Position numbers and translations under genes: made by a program. A stretch of DNA of 64,000 nt. Origin: Lachnospiraceae bacterium. Its GTDB lineage: Bacteria > Bacillota > Clostridia > Lachnospirales > Lachnospiraceae. The notes under the pieces are model-generated. The model did not search any database. It saw nothing but the letters and a program-made list of their open reading frames with translations, and had not been told where the DNA came from. Location of the stretch: contig JAFRSD010000017.1 of NCBI GenBank assembly GCA_017427775.1, positions 1 through 64,000 on the forward strand, written 5' to 3'. Shown here piece after piece: positions 7,933 through 16,202 of the stretch. Position 1 is the stretch's first letter. Each line of letters opens with the position of its first letter.

Positions 7933-7963
7933 TGTTACACTTTATTCGTTATTTTGTGTAACA
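7933..7963. promoter_or_regulatory. TGTTACAC inverted repeat
   Basis: TGTTACAC (7933-7940) and GTGTAACA (7956-7963) form an inverted repeat with a 15-base centre, between the end of abiEii and the XRE gene. The same 8-mer recurs at 9502, 16936, 16972 and 20015. Possible regulator site; no binding protein can be named. Confidence 0.45.
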
Positions 7964-7998
7964 AAGGGTATACTGCACCATGACACATCATTTCAGGC

Positions 7999-8892
7999 TC
8001 ATACCCATTTGTGCCTATCATGAGACCAATTCCTGGTGAATATCTCCTCTTTCAACAATGCATCTCGAATCGGTCCCAGAAATGCCTTCACCGATTCAAT
8101 TGTCTCATTCAAAGCAATCGGTATCATTGCCTTCTTTTTCTTCACAAAAGAATTCCATCTGGATTGACGCAGCTTGTCCTCTGAGAATCCGGAGTCAAAC
8201 GCTACAATCTCGTTCAAGAATGTCTTACGGTACTCAAACGTTTCCTTCACAGCCATAGACAATTCCTGCCCGGCAAAGTCGTACGTGTCGGAAAGGACAA
8301 CGATATCATAAAAATCCTTAAACCTTGAGTTATCTTCCCCCAGAGACACAATCGCTTCAAACTTTTCAGCAATGGACGAACAAAGCGAATAAGCGTATAC
8401 CTGAGGTCTTTCGTCACTCAACACCGTAGGGAACTCCATCTCTATTCTCTGCGGATAGATAACATCTCCGAATCCGATATCAATCGAAATGCCTATTTCC
8501 GTCCGGTCCAGATAAGCTTTGCAAGACACATTTACCCCGTGATATTTCTTAAACTCCGTGATAGCCTTCACATTAAGCGAGTTGAGGTCGTAAACCAAGG
8601 GATCGTCCGTTGCAATTCCGAACACCTCTGTAAACATCTTTTTCACATCGGATATATCGTTGCTCGTTCCCTGTGCCAGAAAATCAATATCCGTGGTGCT
8701 GCGGGCATAGTCCCCATCGAAGACGGCATAAAGAAAAATACCACCCTTCAGCGTGAAATTCTTCTTGTACTCTGATACTGAGAGTCTGTATATCGTTCTT
8801 TCCAAGCCGTAAAGCGTAAGCAGTTCCTGCAGAGTCTTGCCCGTTTCTTTACTTCTGTTCTTAAGCCTTGCCTTTACCGACTCTGCGTTCAT
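7999..8892 (-). CDS. abiEii: AbiEii/AbiGii family nucleotidyltransferase toxin
   Basis: The toxin half of an AbiE toxin-antitoxin/abortive infection pair. AbiEii proteins are DNA polymerase beta-like nucleotidyltransferases; characterised relatives add nucleotides to tRNA ends. Visible motifs are LKGGIFLY (Gly-Gly loop), TTDIDFLA (the two metal-binding Asp) and RFKDFYDI (the Lys-x-x-Asp of motif III). The 297-residue length is normal. ATG 8892 overlaps the antitoxin stop as ATGA, so translation is coupled, and the longer frame start at 8931 is unnecessary. All catalytic residues appear intact. Confidence 0.87.
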   Translation of the reverse strand: MNAESVKARLKNRSKETGKTLQELLTLYGLERTIYRLSVSEYKKNFTLKGGIFLYAVFDGDYARSTTDIDFLAQGTSNDISDVKKMFTEVFGIATDDPLVYDLNSLNVKAITEFKKYHGVNVSCKAYLDRTEIGISIDIGFGDVIYPQRIEMEFPTVLSDERPQVYAYSLCSSIAEKFEAIVSLGEDNSRFKDFYDIVVLSDTYDFAGQELSMAVKETFEYRKTFLNEIVAFDSGFSEDKLRQSRWNSFVKKKKAMIPIALNETIESVKAFLGPIRDALLKEEIFTRNWSHDRHKWV

Positions 8893-9470
8893 ACAAGCAC
8901 CTCCAGATACGTGCTGAGAATCTTTTCGCACCCAAGCTCTTTCGCATACCGATGCAGTTTTACAAGATTTCTGTCATCACGGTCAAGGTAATTCCGCAGT
9001 ATCTCCTTAGTCTCTTCTATACCAACTTTATTACGGTAATAAACAATATCGACAACCGTTTTTTCGATGTCATAAATGCGAAATGTACCGCTCTCTTCTG
9101 CAACAACAGTACCCCCTTCCTGATACCGCTTCTCCGGAAAATACCACACTTTCACTTTCGGCCATGCAGGAAGTGTAGATATTTTCATGCTTCGCTCAAC
9201 AGCCACATCTACCGCGTCCGGAAGATACGTTGTCAGCCCGTAGTATCGGGCCGCACTCATCATGCAGAAAACCCCCTTGGGAGCATAGGCCGAGACAATC
9301 GAAAAATCAGTCTCATCCCCATCGTATGTCATGTTTTCATACATGCTTTTGTTTACCTTAGTCAGCACGCCTTCATCGACAAGACGGTTTATCTTATAAT
9401 ATGTCAGACCGTTTTTTGCAAGTTCATCCACTGATAGAAAATGTATGGTCTTTGGAATATATGCTGCCAT
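8889..9470 (-). CDS. abiEi: AbiEi-type antitoxin and autorepressor
   Basis: The 193-residue protein has the AbiEi layout: an N-terminal winged-helix region (FLSVDELAKNGLTYYKINRLVDEGVLTKV) followed by a C-terminal domain with the usual YYGLTTY...AVERSMK and YDIEKTVVDIVYYR segments. Antitoxins of this family neutralise the toxin and repress their own promoter by binding inverted repeats. ATG 9470 follows GGAGG by 8 bases. It overlaps abiEii by four bases, and an inverted repeat overlaps the -35 box upstream, matching the expected autoregulation. Confidence 0.85.
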   Translation of the reverse strand: MAAYIPKTIHFLSVDELAKNGLTYYKINRLVDEGVLTKVNKSMYENMTYDGDETDFSIVSAYAPKGVFCMMSAARYYGLTTYLPDAVDVAVERSMKISTLPAWPKVKVWYFPEKRYQEGGTVVAEESGTFRIYDIEKTVVDIVYYRNKVGIEETKEILRNYLDRDDRNLVKLHRYAKELGCEKILSTYLEVLV

Positions 9471-9500
9471 ATCCGATGCCTCCTTTCTCCCTTGTACATG

Positions 9501-9529
9501 AGTGTAACACAAAAAACGAGCCTTTTCAA
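9501..9529 (-). promoter_or_regulatory. Promoter of the abiE operon
   Basis: On the minus strand TTGAAA (9524-9529) and TACACT (9501-9506) are 17 bases apart; TG precedes the -10 by one base. The -10 is part of a TGTTACAC motif. Distance to ATG 9470 is about 30 bases. Confidence 0.6.
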
Positions 9530-9551
9530 CATGTTTCTGCAATAATGTTGA
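9526..9551. promoter_or_regulatory. Likely AbiEi operator
   Basis: TCAACAT (9526-9532) and ATGTTGA (9545-9551) form an inverted repeat with a 12-base centre and overlap the -35 box of the abiE promoter. Binding by AbiEi is inferred from family behaviour. Confidence 0.5.
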
Positions 9552-9603
9552 TTTGCAGAATTTTATTCAATCCTCCATCAAAGACCTTTCGCGGATGAAT
9601 AAC

Positions 9604-9638
9604 ACAAAATGCAACGACAATAAATCGTTGCATTTTGT
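9604..9638 (-). terminator. 14-bp hairpin after the 515-residue gene
   Basis: ACAAAATGCAACGA (9604-9617) pairs perfectly with TCGTTGCATTTTGT (9625-9638) around a 7-base loop. It begins 13 bases after the stop of the 9651-11198 gene. The downstream tract on the minus strand is only moderately T-rich, so termination may be partial. Confidence 0.55.
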
Positions 9639-9650
9639 TACAATTCAAAT

Positions 9651-11198
9651 TCACTGATTTGCGGCTTCGCCTACGTCTTCTCCCAACCAATCAGCATTCT
9701 CATCAATTCCTTGCAAATCATACACGATGACACCTTGATACTCTCCGATAACCTCCGGTTTACGTTTATCCTCCGGTGCTCTTCTGATTTCAGTAATCAT
9801 ATCATCCTTAGCGATTTCGGGGATGAGAGAAAAAGGCACTCGCATATACAAACACATCACACCGTACGTTTCCCTGTATGAAAGAAAATCCGGATGTCGT
9901 TCAAAAAACTTCGCTTCCTGTTCCTCTTCCCAGTCACCGGGAAGGGAGTTGTGTAACTCCCATCCGCGAAGAGCCAATTCGAGACGCGGATCATCATTAT
10001 CCCATACTTCACTGGATTCCTTCATCTCAATATAGGCTGCGTATTCCTTCGGATACTGCTCACGGAGGATTCTCTGCCCTTCTCCCCATGTGTCTCCAAA
10101 CAGAATCGTTATTGTCACCACTTCATCCGCGTCCTGTTCGCCATGAAGTCTCTTGTCGATCCGGGGATCCGTACTGTCTATCACGATAACATGCTCCGGT
10201 CTTACCGGTTCTGTCGGTAACGCTTTTGTGAAACCGGGAATATCTTTTTCCAGGTCACCTAAGTCCTTTGATTCTGACCATTTAAAATGATAGCTGAACC
10301 GATCCGATATCAAAAGGTTCTCAAACTGCGCGGCTGTAATCAGTGCACCAAGAGATGCCCCATAAGCATGAACTTCCGCAGGATAGCAATAAGTCAGCAT
10401 TCCGGATTTCTGAATCAGCGAGAGTTCTTCCTGAATAAGTCTGTTCCTGATTTCCTTGATGTCATTATCATATGTATTCACATGATCAAGAATAACCTGA
10501 AGTTCCTCCCATTCTTCCGGATGTCTTTCCTGCCAAACCGAGGGAAAAACTTCCGGTGCCTTTCCCATCAGAACTTCCCAGTCTTCTTTTTTCTCCTGTT
10601 GATTGTCCACTCTTTCGCTGAGATATGGCATATATTCACTATAGAGCCAGGTTTCGTATTCTGTCTTGTATTGTTCGTAAAGAGGATTTTTTTCATAATT
10701 TACCCTGAAATCATTTTCGAATGCAGTTACCTCTGGGTCCTTCCAATCCAATTGAATTGTCAAGACAACCGAATACAGAATATCATCTCGTCCGGAATTC
10801 TCCTGAATCATTTGATTAAGAGTTCTGCTGGCATAAACAGTCCCTGATTGAGATATTGACTCGTTCACAAATCCAACCTGCTCGCCGGTCAATTCCACAT
10901 TTGCCTTACTTCTCCCTTCCAGGGATACTGTCGGAGTAACCGTAACGGTTGGGGGATCTTTCTCAACAGGTTTGACGTCTCCGGTCGGGGTAACACTGAC
11001 GCCTTCCGTCGGAACTGTTTCCGCTTTCTTTTGCATGTTTGTATTCTTCCCGAACTGCTGATAAATCGGAATTAGAATGCCAACGAGAACCACCACCGAA
11101 ACGATACCGGCAATTCCTGCGATTTTCTTCCTTCGGTTTGCTATGTATTCTTTATTCTTCGCCTTAAGGCGTTCCACCACTTCTTCATGACTTCTCAT
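9651..11198 (-). CDS. Membrane-anchored partner of an ECF sigma factor
   Basis: This 515-residue protein has a basic cytosolic N-terminus (about 25 residues), one membrane helix (IAGIVSVVVLVGILIPIY), a Thr/Val/Pro-rich stalk (VSVTPTGDVKPV) and a large acidic outer domain of unknown fold. Its start overlaps the end of the ECF sigma gene by 14 bases, the usual position of an anti-sigma factor. No zinc-binding anti-sigma domain is seen, so direct sigma binding by the short N-terminal tail is a guess. The outer domain presumably senses a wall or envelope signal. Related in design, not in outer sequence, to the partner at 15183-16202. Confidence 0.65.
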   Translation of the reverse strand: MRSHEEVVERLKAKNKEYIANRRKKIAGIAGIVSVVVLVGILIPIYQQFGKNTNMQKKAETVPTEGVSVTPTGDVKPVEKDPPTVTVTPTVSLEGRSKANVELTGEQVGFVNESISQSGTVYASRTLNQMIQENSGRDDILYSVVLTIQLDWKDPEVTAFENDFRVNYEKNPLYEQYKTEYETWLYSEYMPYLSERVDNQQEKKEDWEVLMGKAPEVFPSVWQERHPEEWEELQVILDHVNTYDNDIKEIRNRLIQEELSLIQKSGMLTYCYPAEVHAYGASLGALITAAQFENLLISDRFSYHFKWSESKDLGDLEKDIPGFTKALPTEPVRPEHVIVIDSTDPRIDKRLHGEQDADEVVTITILFGDTWGEGQRILREQYPKEYAAYIEMKESSEVWDNDDPRLELALRGWELHNSLPGDWEEEQEAKFFERHPDFLSYRETYGVMCLYMRVPFSLIPEIAKDDMITEIRRAPEDKRKPEVIGEYQGVIVYDLQGIDENADWLGEDVGEAANQ

Positions 11199-11745
11199 AA
11201 CGAAAGCCCTCCTTCAAAAGCTCATTCCTAAGAGCCGATCGTGCTCTCTTTAAGAGACTGTTGATACTGTGAACGGTACGTCCTGTTGCCTCGGCAATCT
11301 CCTTCACCGGCATCTCCTCGACATACTTCAACTGCAAAACCAGCTGATATTCCTCAGGTAAATGATCCATTGCCGTATTCAGAGCCTCAGCTTCTTCCTT
11401 CCGTACGCACTGTGAAATAACATCCTCATCCTCAATCCTAATTCCCGTCAAATCCTCCGGAGAAACAGGGATAGTCCGGCTGTTCATGTACATGTACTTA
11501 ATCGCAGTATTTTTCGCAATATTATAGAGCCATGTTTTGAACAGTGACCTCTCATGAAACGCGGGCTTCTTATTCACTAAAACAAGAAGCGTTTCCTCCG
11601 CCATATCTTCCGCATCGGTCTCATTTCCAAGGTATCGTTTCAGGAAGAGGATGAGCCCGTCATAGTACGTTTCTACGATTTCCGTCATACCGTCCCAGTC
11701 GCCTTTCAGAAAACGGCGGTAGCTACTTGCACCGTTATCATCCAT
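11185..11745 (-). CDS. ECF RNA polymerase sigma factor
   Basis: The 186-residue protein has sigma region 2 (YLGNETDAEDMAEETLLVLV, FKTWLYNIAKNTA) and region 4 (LPEEYQLVLQLKYVEEMPVKEIAEATGRTVHSINSLLKRAR). The start MDDNGASSYRRFLKGD closely matches the paralogue at 16746 (MDNGASGYRRFLQGD). ATG 11745 lies 8 bases after GGAGGT. A GACTAATAGGT element upstream (11772-11782) is shared with the paralogue and looks like an ECF -10 region, so autoregulation is likely. It is co-transcribed with its membrane partner. Confidence 0.88.
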   Translation of the reverse strand: MDDNGASSYRRFLKGDWDGMTEIVETYYDGLILFLKRYLGNETDAEDMAEETLLVLVNKKPAFHERSLFKTWLYNIAKNTAIKYMYMNSRTIPVSPEDLTGIRIEDEDVISQCVRKEEAEALNTAMDHLPEEYQLVLQLKYVEEMPVKEIAEATGRTVHSINSLLKRARSALRNELLKEGFRYEKS

Positions 11746-11771
11746 TTGGCTCACCTCCGATCTGCCCTTCT

Positions 11772-11782
11772 ACCTATTAGTC
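11772..11782 (-). promoter_or_regulatory. Conserved ECF promoter element, copy 1
   Basis: GACTAATAGGT on the minus strand lies 27 bases before the sigma gene start and recurs at 16784-16794 before the paralogous sigma gene. It resembles the CGTCTAAT-type -10 box of autoregulated ECF factors. A clear -35 is not evident in this copy. Confidence 0.5.
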
Positions 11783-11820
11783 CCGAATCTTTGAAAAAAT
11801 AGGCGCACTTTTTTCATTTT

Positions 11821-11859
11821 AGTTGAATGTCAAACTAATTTCTGGTTTGATATTCAACT
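11821..11859. promoter_or_regulatory. 39-bp inverted repeat between divergent sigma genes
   Basis: Arms of 15 bases (11821-11835 and 11845-11859) match at 14 positions around a 9-base centre; the core is TCAAAC/GTTTGA. It lies in the 205-base region between two divergent ECF sigma genes, with no transcript expected to end here, so an operator is more likely than a terminator. Confidence 0.5.
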
Positions 11860-11906
11860 TTTTGGTCACAGTTTTTTTAATGTTGTGATATTTTCCCGTG
11901 CTCAAC

Positions 11907-11915
11907 TGTTATACT
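11907..11915 (+). promoter_or_regulatory. Extended -10 box for the plus-strand sigma gene
   Basis: TGTTATACT (TG, one base, TATACT) ends about 35 bases before ATG 11951. No good -35 at 17 bases is visible, which is common for extended -10 promoters. Confidence 0.45.
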
Positions 11916-11950
11916 GTTGAAAGGCTTTTCAAACGCAGAAAGGGAAACCC

Positions 11951-12454
11951 ATGGACAAAGCAAGCATCACAACCATAGCTGACCGGCATCTAGACGCCGT
12001 GTACCATATCGTCCTCGCATATTGTAAAAATGCCGAAGATGCATCGGACGCAGTTCAGAACGCATTTCTGAAGCTGATGGCAACGAACACGGCATTCAAG
12101 GATGACGATCACATCCGCAAATGGCTGATCCGTGTGGCCATCAACGAATGCAGGAATTTCTGGCATTCATTCTGGCGACGAAACATCGTAAGTCTGGACG
12201 AACTGTATGAGGAAAATGAGAACCATCCGGCATTTTCCGCAGAAGAATCCTCAGCGGATGCCCGAGGCGTCTATGAAGCTGTTCTGAAACTCCCGGACCG
12301 GTATCGCACCGTCGTTCAGTTGTACTACTGCGAAAACTACTCTGTGGATGAGATTGCGGAGATCCTGCGGATTTCCCCTACCAATGTTCAGACCCGCCTA
12401 TACCGTGGGAGAAAGAAACTCAAGGACATTCTGGAGAAAGGAGCATTCCTATGA
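11951..12454 (+). CDS. ECF RNA polymerase sigma factor (second type)
   Basis: The 167-residue protein has region 2 (YCKNAEDASDAVQNAFLKLM, IRKWLIRVAINECRNFW) and region 4 (LPDRYRTVVQLYYCENYSVDEIAEILRISPTNVQTRLYRGRKKL). It is more like SigV/SigW-type factors than the two other sigma genes here, so it is not a third copy of the same module. Start ATG 11951 follows AAAGGG. The next gene starts inside its stop (ATGA-type overlap at 12451), giving a sigma/anti-sigma pair. Confidence 0.87.
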   Translation: MDKASITTIADRHLDAVYHIVLAYCKNAEDASDAVQNAFLKLMATNTAFKDDDHIRKWLIRVAINECRNFWHSFWRRNIVSLDELYEENENHPAFSAEESSADARGVYEAVLKLPDRYRTVVQLYYCENYSVDEIAEILRISPTNVQTRLYRGRKKLKDILEKGAFL

Positions 12455-12993
12455 AAGACAATGTATTTTCCGAGACCGAGGAAACCAAGATCAAGGAACT
12501 CTGCGCAGAAGCAACAGAGAACCTTCATGCCCCCTCGGAACCCTATTCCAAAGTTACGACTCAAGCCGCGCGCACAACGCCTGTTGTTAAGAAACGTCCG
12601 GCGCTCTACAAGGTGGCTCTTGTCGTGGCATCGCTTTGCGTTATCGTGTTTGGCAGCAATCTGATCGCTTACGCTGCCACCGGCACCGGCTGGATCGGCC
12701 GTATTCTGGTTGCAATGAATCAGTCGGATGAGCAGGAGATGACATTCCATGAAGAAACCGATGCCAATGGCCGCACCTACTACGTCGGATACGCACAGGA
12801 CGGACCGAACGGAACAGCACTTACAGTAGTCACCTACGACCCGAGTGTCCTGGAAGGCGTTTCATTCCGCGTAGATGGCGCAAAGCTGTATATGACCGAC
12901 GCAAACGGAGTCGAACATGAGATTCAGTGCTACGATGATCCCGAAGGGTTCACCGCAGGTCTGGCTGTGGTCACACCGCTTCCCACAAAATAG
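12451..12993 (+). CDS. Probable anti-sigma factor, single membrane helix
   Basis: The 180-residue protein has a cytosolic N-terminal part of about 50 residues (helical, acidic then basic), one membrane helix (VALVVASLCVIVFGSNLIAYA) and an outer domain of about 105 residues that ends in an alternating-strand segment. Its start overlaps the sigma gene by four bases, so the two are translated together, and this position together with the one-helix topology is typical of regulators of ECF factors. No named domain is recognised. A terminator follows at 13034-13061. Confidence 0.65.
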   Translation: MKDNVFSETEETKIKELCAEATENLHAPSEPYSKVTTQAARTTPVVKKRPALYKVALVVASLCVIVFGSNLIAYAATGTGWIGRILVAMNQSDEQEMTFHEETDANGRTYYVGYAQDGPNGTALTVVTYDPSVLEGVSFRVDGAKLYMTDANGVEHEIQCYDDPEGFTAGLAVVTPLPTK

Positions 12994-13033
12994 AGCGGCT
13001 TGGCACGGGGAGAAATAAAGCAACCCATAACAG

Positions 13034-13061
13034 AAAGCGGAGAGGATCACCTTTCCGCTTT
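13034..13061 (+). terminator. Intrinsic terminator of the sigma/anti-sigma operon
   Basis: AAAGCGGAGAGG (13034-13045) pairs with CCTTTCCGCTTT (13050-13061), 11 of 12 positions plus one G-T, loop of four, followed by TGCTATTTTCT. It lies 41 bases after the stop at 12993 in a convergent intergenic region of 163 bases. Confidence 0.7.
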
Positions 13062-13156
13062 TGCTATTTTCTCATGGAATCCACTTTAACTGTCCTTTCT
13101 TGGACTTATTGTACTCAACAAAATTCGTATTTTACGTACTAAACCCAAAACCAAAA

Positions 13157-14077
13157 CTACTGGTCTACTACTAACACGAATTGATTCTCCGTATAAGTTA
13201 TAATTCCAACCCTCTCTTCTTGTGGAATAACATCCATGTCGACGGCTGATCGAAATTGTTTCACTGTGGCATTCCTAACTTCCAAAACACCTGCTTCCGC
13301 TACGAAAGCCATATCGTTATCAAAATTCGCGTAATCGAAAACCGTAGCTTCTCGCGATGCTGAATCGAAATATCCGATTTGGGACCGGTGCATTCCCGAC
13401 CCCCAGGAAAAGGCAAAATATAATTCTTCACTACCATCGCTATTCAAATCTGCGACGGCAAATGCAGTTGTTCCAAGTCCACCAAAGCTTTCCCCAAGCA
13501 GGTATATCTTTCCTTCAAATACGAGGCAAGTCATATAATCATCATCCTTAAAAACCTGGAACCCATATTTGTCTGTCATCTCGTTTGGCGAGACGTTGTG
13601 CCAGCCTTTGCCCGTTCTATCACCGGACTCCATCATTTCAAGAAAGTCTGCAACGCCTTCTTCCGATGGCGTCAACGGAAAAACATGGATTCCGCCTCCC
13701 CATATTTCCGCCTTTGTGTAAGGTTTAGCTGTTATCATCACATCTCTATCAGGCATAACAAATGAGAATGCTCGATACTCCCCGTCATTATACTTCAAAG
13801 GCAATTCCTGACCATCAAGGTATAAATGAATTCCGCCATCATATATAACAGCAATCTGTACATCTACAACTTCACCAGCCTTAGCTTTCGTAGGCGTTTT
13901 CAAGAAAAGGTCTTCAAACTCCCCCAGATTGTAACTGATATCATAATAAGGTTCGGAATCGTCTTTGAAAATCACAATAACCAGCACAATCCATATTATT
14001 ATCGCCACAACAAGAAGCGCCCCAACCAGCAACAGCCATCTTTTTCTACTTGATTGTATTTTTCTGAGTTTTTTCAT
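13157..14077 (-). CDS. Membrane-anchored protein with a calcium-type loop, unknown
   Basis: The 306-residue protein has a basic N-terminus, one membrane helix (LLLVGALLVVAIIIWIVLVIVIF) and an outer part. Near residue 215 is AVADLNSDGSEELYFAF, the DxNxDG-type loop of FG-GAP/VCBS-like repeats, which often bind calcium. The first outer domain (about 60-125) is beta-rich with MPDRDVMITA, as in bacterial repeat domains. Start ATG 14077 after GGGAG; the five-codon longer frame lacks a site. It is downstream of the lipoprotein at 14207 and may belong to the same sigma-controlled run. Confidence 0.6.
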   Translation of the reverse strand: MKKLRKIQSSRKRWLLLVGALLVVAIIIWIVLVIVIFKDDSEPYYDISYNLGEFEDLFLKTPTKAKAGEVVDVQIAVIYDGGIHLYLDGQELPLKYNDGEYRAFSFVMPDRDVMITAKPYTKAEIWGGGIHVFPLTPSEEGVADFLEMMESGDRTGKGWHNVSPNEMTDKYGFQVFKDDDYMTCLVFEGKIYLLGESFGGLGTTAFAVADLNSDGSEELYFAFSWGSGMHRSQIGYFDSASREATVFDYANFDNDMAFVAEAGVLEVRNATVKQFRSAVDMDVIPQEERVGIITYTENQFVLVVDQ

Positions 14078-14206
14078 GCTGGTCTCCCACAACAGAATAA
14101 TCGTCTTCTTCTAGTACACAATACTACGGTTTTATAATATACCAAATCAAGGAATACACTTTTGTTATTACATTATACGGAGAATTCATTAACCAGAACG
14201 GGAAAC

Positions 14207-15172
14207 TCAGTCGAGTCTCCCATAGCATTCAATTCCCTTAACCGGCTCCATCTGAGTGATCAGTTCCATAAAATATGCATATAAAGGAATCACCGTGTCC
14301 GAATGGATGAGTGCTCCGCTACCCTTCTCCTCCCAAATATCCTGTTCGGATACCAGTTCATATGCTGCCACATGATCGTCTCCTCCCTGATACAGGGTAA
14401 AGTAAAAAGGTCCGGCTACGCCCTCCTCCATCTCTCGTGAAGTTCCCGAAATCTCATGAAGCTGTTCACATATAGTTTTGATGACTTCTTTATCTTCTAT
14501 GTTATAGAGTTTTCCTTCCGGCTGGTACATAAGGCTGATTCTTGTGATGTCACCTGCCGGAACGGACAAACAGATCTGTCCGTTTTCGCTCTCTTGTGCT
14601 TTAAACTGAATCCGTTGTTCGTTGCTGATGTCAACCCGGATATTGATCCATTGCTCAGAGAAATGGATTGATACCTTTCCTTTGCGGTACAAGACTCCGT
14701 TATCACTTCCGAAATCCTCCTGCCCGTATCCGAGTTTTTCCATAACGGCTTTGATTTCCCCGACAGAAGACTGCTTCGTTAATCCGAAAACCCGCACCGT
14801 CGGATCGGTGATAACAATACGCGTGATATAATGTTCTTGATCGGAATAATCCGGATAAGAGGTTACGGTGTAAATCACACATGCGTCGGGATCCTTCTGC
14901 GCCCCTTCTTCGCTCTCCGTGGCCACATACCCGGTGCCGTAATACTCCCAACCGCCGTACAGTCCGTATCTGCGCTGATACTTCGAAAAATCCACATCGT
15001 CCACATTTTCCGTGAGCCAAAACTCAAGGCTGCTGCCTTCTTCTTTGCCGGGAAGCCCACTATCATCCTGTTCGAGCTCTTCCTCCGATGGAGACTTCCG
15101 CTTATCACCACAAGCGGCACATAACCCCGCAAGGACCGCAATTACTGTAATGAGGCATAAAACTCTTTTCAC
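14207..15172 (-). CDS. Lipoprotein of unknown function in an ECF sigma operon
   Basis: It starts with GTG at 15172, six bases after AGGAGG; the signal peptide (VLCLITVIAVLAGLCAAC) ends in a lipobox with Cys at about residue 21, so it is a surface lipoprotein. The 300 mature residues begin with an acidic low-complexity linker, then a mixed alpha/beta domain with no recognised family. It follows the membrane partner gene (stop at 15183) by 10 bases, so it is the third gene of the sigma operon starting at 16746. A role in the same envelope response is inferred. Confidence 0.7.
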   Translation of the reverse strand: MKRVLCLITVIAVLAGLCAACGDKRKSPSEEELEQDDSGLPGKEEGSSLEFWLTENVDDVDFSKYQRRYGLYGGWEYYGTGYVATESEEGAQKDPDACVIYTVTSYPDYSDQEHYITRIVITDPTVRVFGLTKQSSVGEIKAVMEKLGYGQEDFGSDNGVLYRKGKVSIHFSEQWINIRVDISNEQRIQFKAQESENGQICLSVPAGDITRISLMYQPEGKLYNIEDKEVIKTICEQLHEISGTSREMEEGVAGPFYFTLYQGGDDHVAAYELVSEQDIWEEKGSGALIHSDTVIPLYAYFMELITQMEPVKGIECYGRLD

Positions 15173-15182
15173 GGTACACCTC

Positions 15183-16202
15183 CTACTCCGAAACGGCCGT
15201 GCCGGGCTCAAGCCATATCGCATCGTCATATGAATCGGGGCGCAAGGCTAAACTGTATTCGCTGCCCGTCTGTCCGAGCGTCTCGTCCATTGCGAAAGCA
15301 GCAAATTCTTCTTTTGTCATAAAAAGGACCAGCTGTTTCCATCCGTCTTTATAAGTATCATACAGTTCAACAGGTACTCCGTCTGCGCAAAGCCTACTCG
15401 CGAGTTCCCCGTAAAATGCGTTGACTGCCTCCTGCCACCTTTCGTAAGGGATGCGTACATAGGTTTCCTCCGGTCTGCCGGAATCCAGTTCCTCCTGAAG
15501 CTTATCCCGCAGGAATACGCCATCAACGATATACGCATCAATCAGTTTCTTATATTTCACCACTTGTGATTCGTAAAACTCTTTCGCCCATTTTGTTCCG
15601 TCCGGAGCCCCTGTTTCATAGATGGCGCTCCCATACGCCAGGTATTCGCCGTCATATTTCAGCATCTGATACATCAGGGAAGGGATTTGCCGGGAACGCC
15701 CGTATTCCTCTTCCAGATTTACAATCGCTGTGCCGTTATATTGATACCATTTGCAGTCGCAGCCGTACTGAATCGCTATTACGTCGTCATCGGCGCAGGA
15801 GTCAAGAACCGCAAGAAGGCTGCTGCTGACCGTTTTTCCACGCCACTCACCGTAAGCGTCGCTCACCGTCGCATCGGGATCCAGATAGATTATGTCCTTC
15901 CCGGGTTTTTCTTTCATCTCTCCGGTAGGAATCGGGTCCTTGGGATTATCTGTCGGCATTGTGTTCGGGAATTGTGACTCCGCTCCGGGTTTATCATTCT
16001 TAATTTCCGTTTCTTTTGCGGGATCCTTTCGGTCTGTGATCAGCCCGGACTTCCACACGCCTACACCGATTAGGGCAACTATACATGCGCAGGCAACCGG
16101 CAGCATCACCTTCATCCGCTTAGCCTGTTTCGTCTTCTTATCTTTCTGATACTGTTCTCTTCGTTCATAGAGGTCTTGAATCATTTCATCTGAACTCTTC
16201 AT
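15183..16202 (-). CDS. Membrane-anchored partner of an ECF sigma factor (paralogous module)
   Basis: The 339-residue protein has a charged cytosolic start (MKSSDEMIQDLYERREQYQ), one helix (VMLPVACACIVALIGVGVW), a Pro/Lys-rich stalk and an outer domain. It overlaps the sigma gene end by 17 bases, like the partner in the 9651-11745 module. The cytosolic tails of the two share an acidic start with a Lys/Arg-rich second half, which may be the sigma-contacting part. The outer domains differ, so the two modules may sense different signals. Confidence 0.65.
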   Translation of the reverse strand: MKSSDEMIQDLYERREQYQKDKKTKQAKRMKVMLPVACACIVALIGVGVWKSGLITDRKDPAKETEIKNDKPGAESQFPNTMPTDNPKDPIPTGEMKEKPGKDIIYLDPDATVSDAYGEWRGKTVSSSLLAVLDSCADDDVIAIQYGCDCKWYQYNGTAIVNLEEEYGRSRQIPSLMYQMLKYDGEYLAYGSAIYETGAPDGTKWAKEFYESQVVKYKKLIDAYIVDGVFLRDKLQEELDSGRPEETYVRIPYERWQEAVNAFYGELASRLCADGVPVELYDTYKDGWKQLVLFMTKEEFAAFAMDETLGQTGSEYSLALRPDSYDDAIWLEPGTAVSE

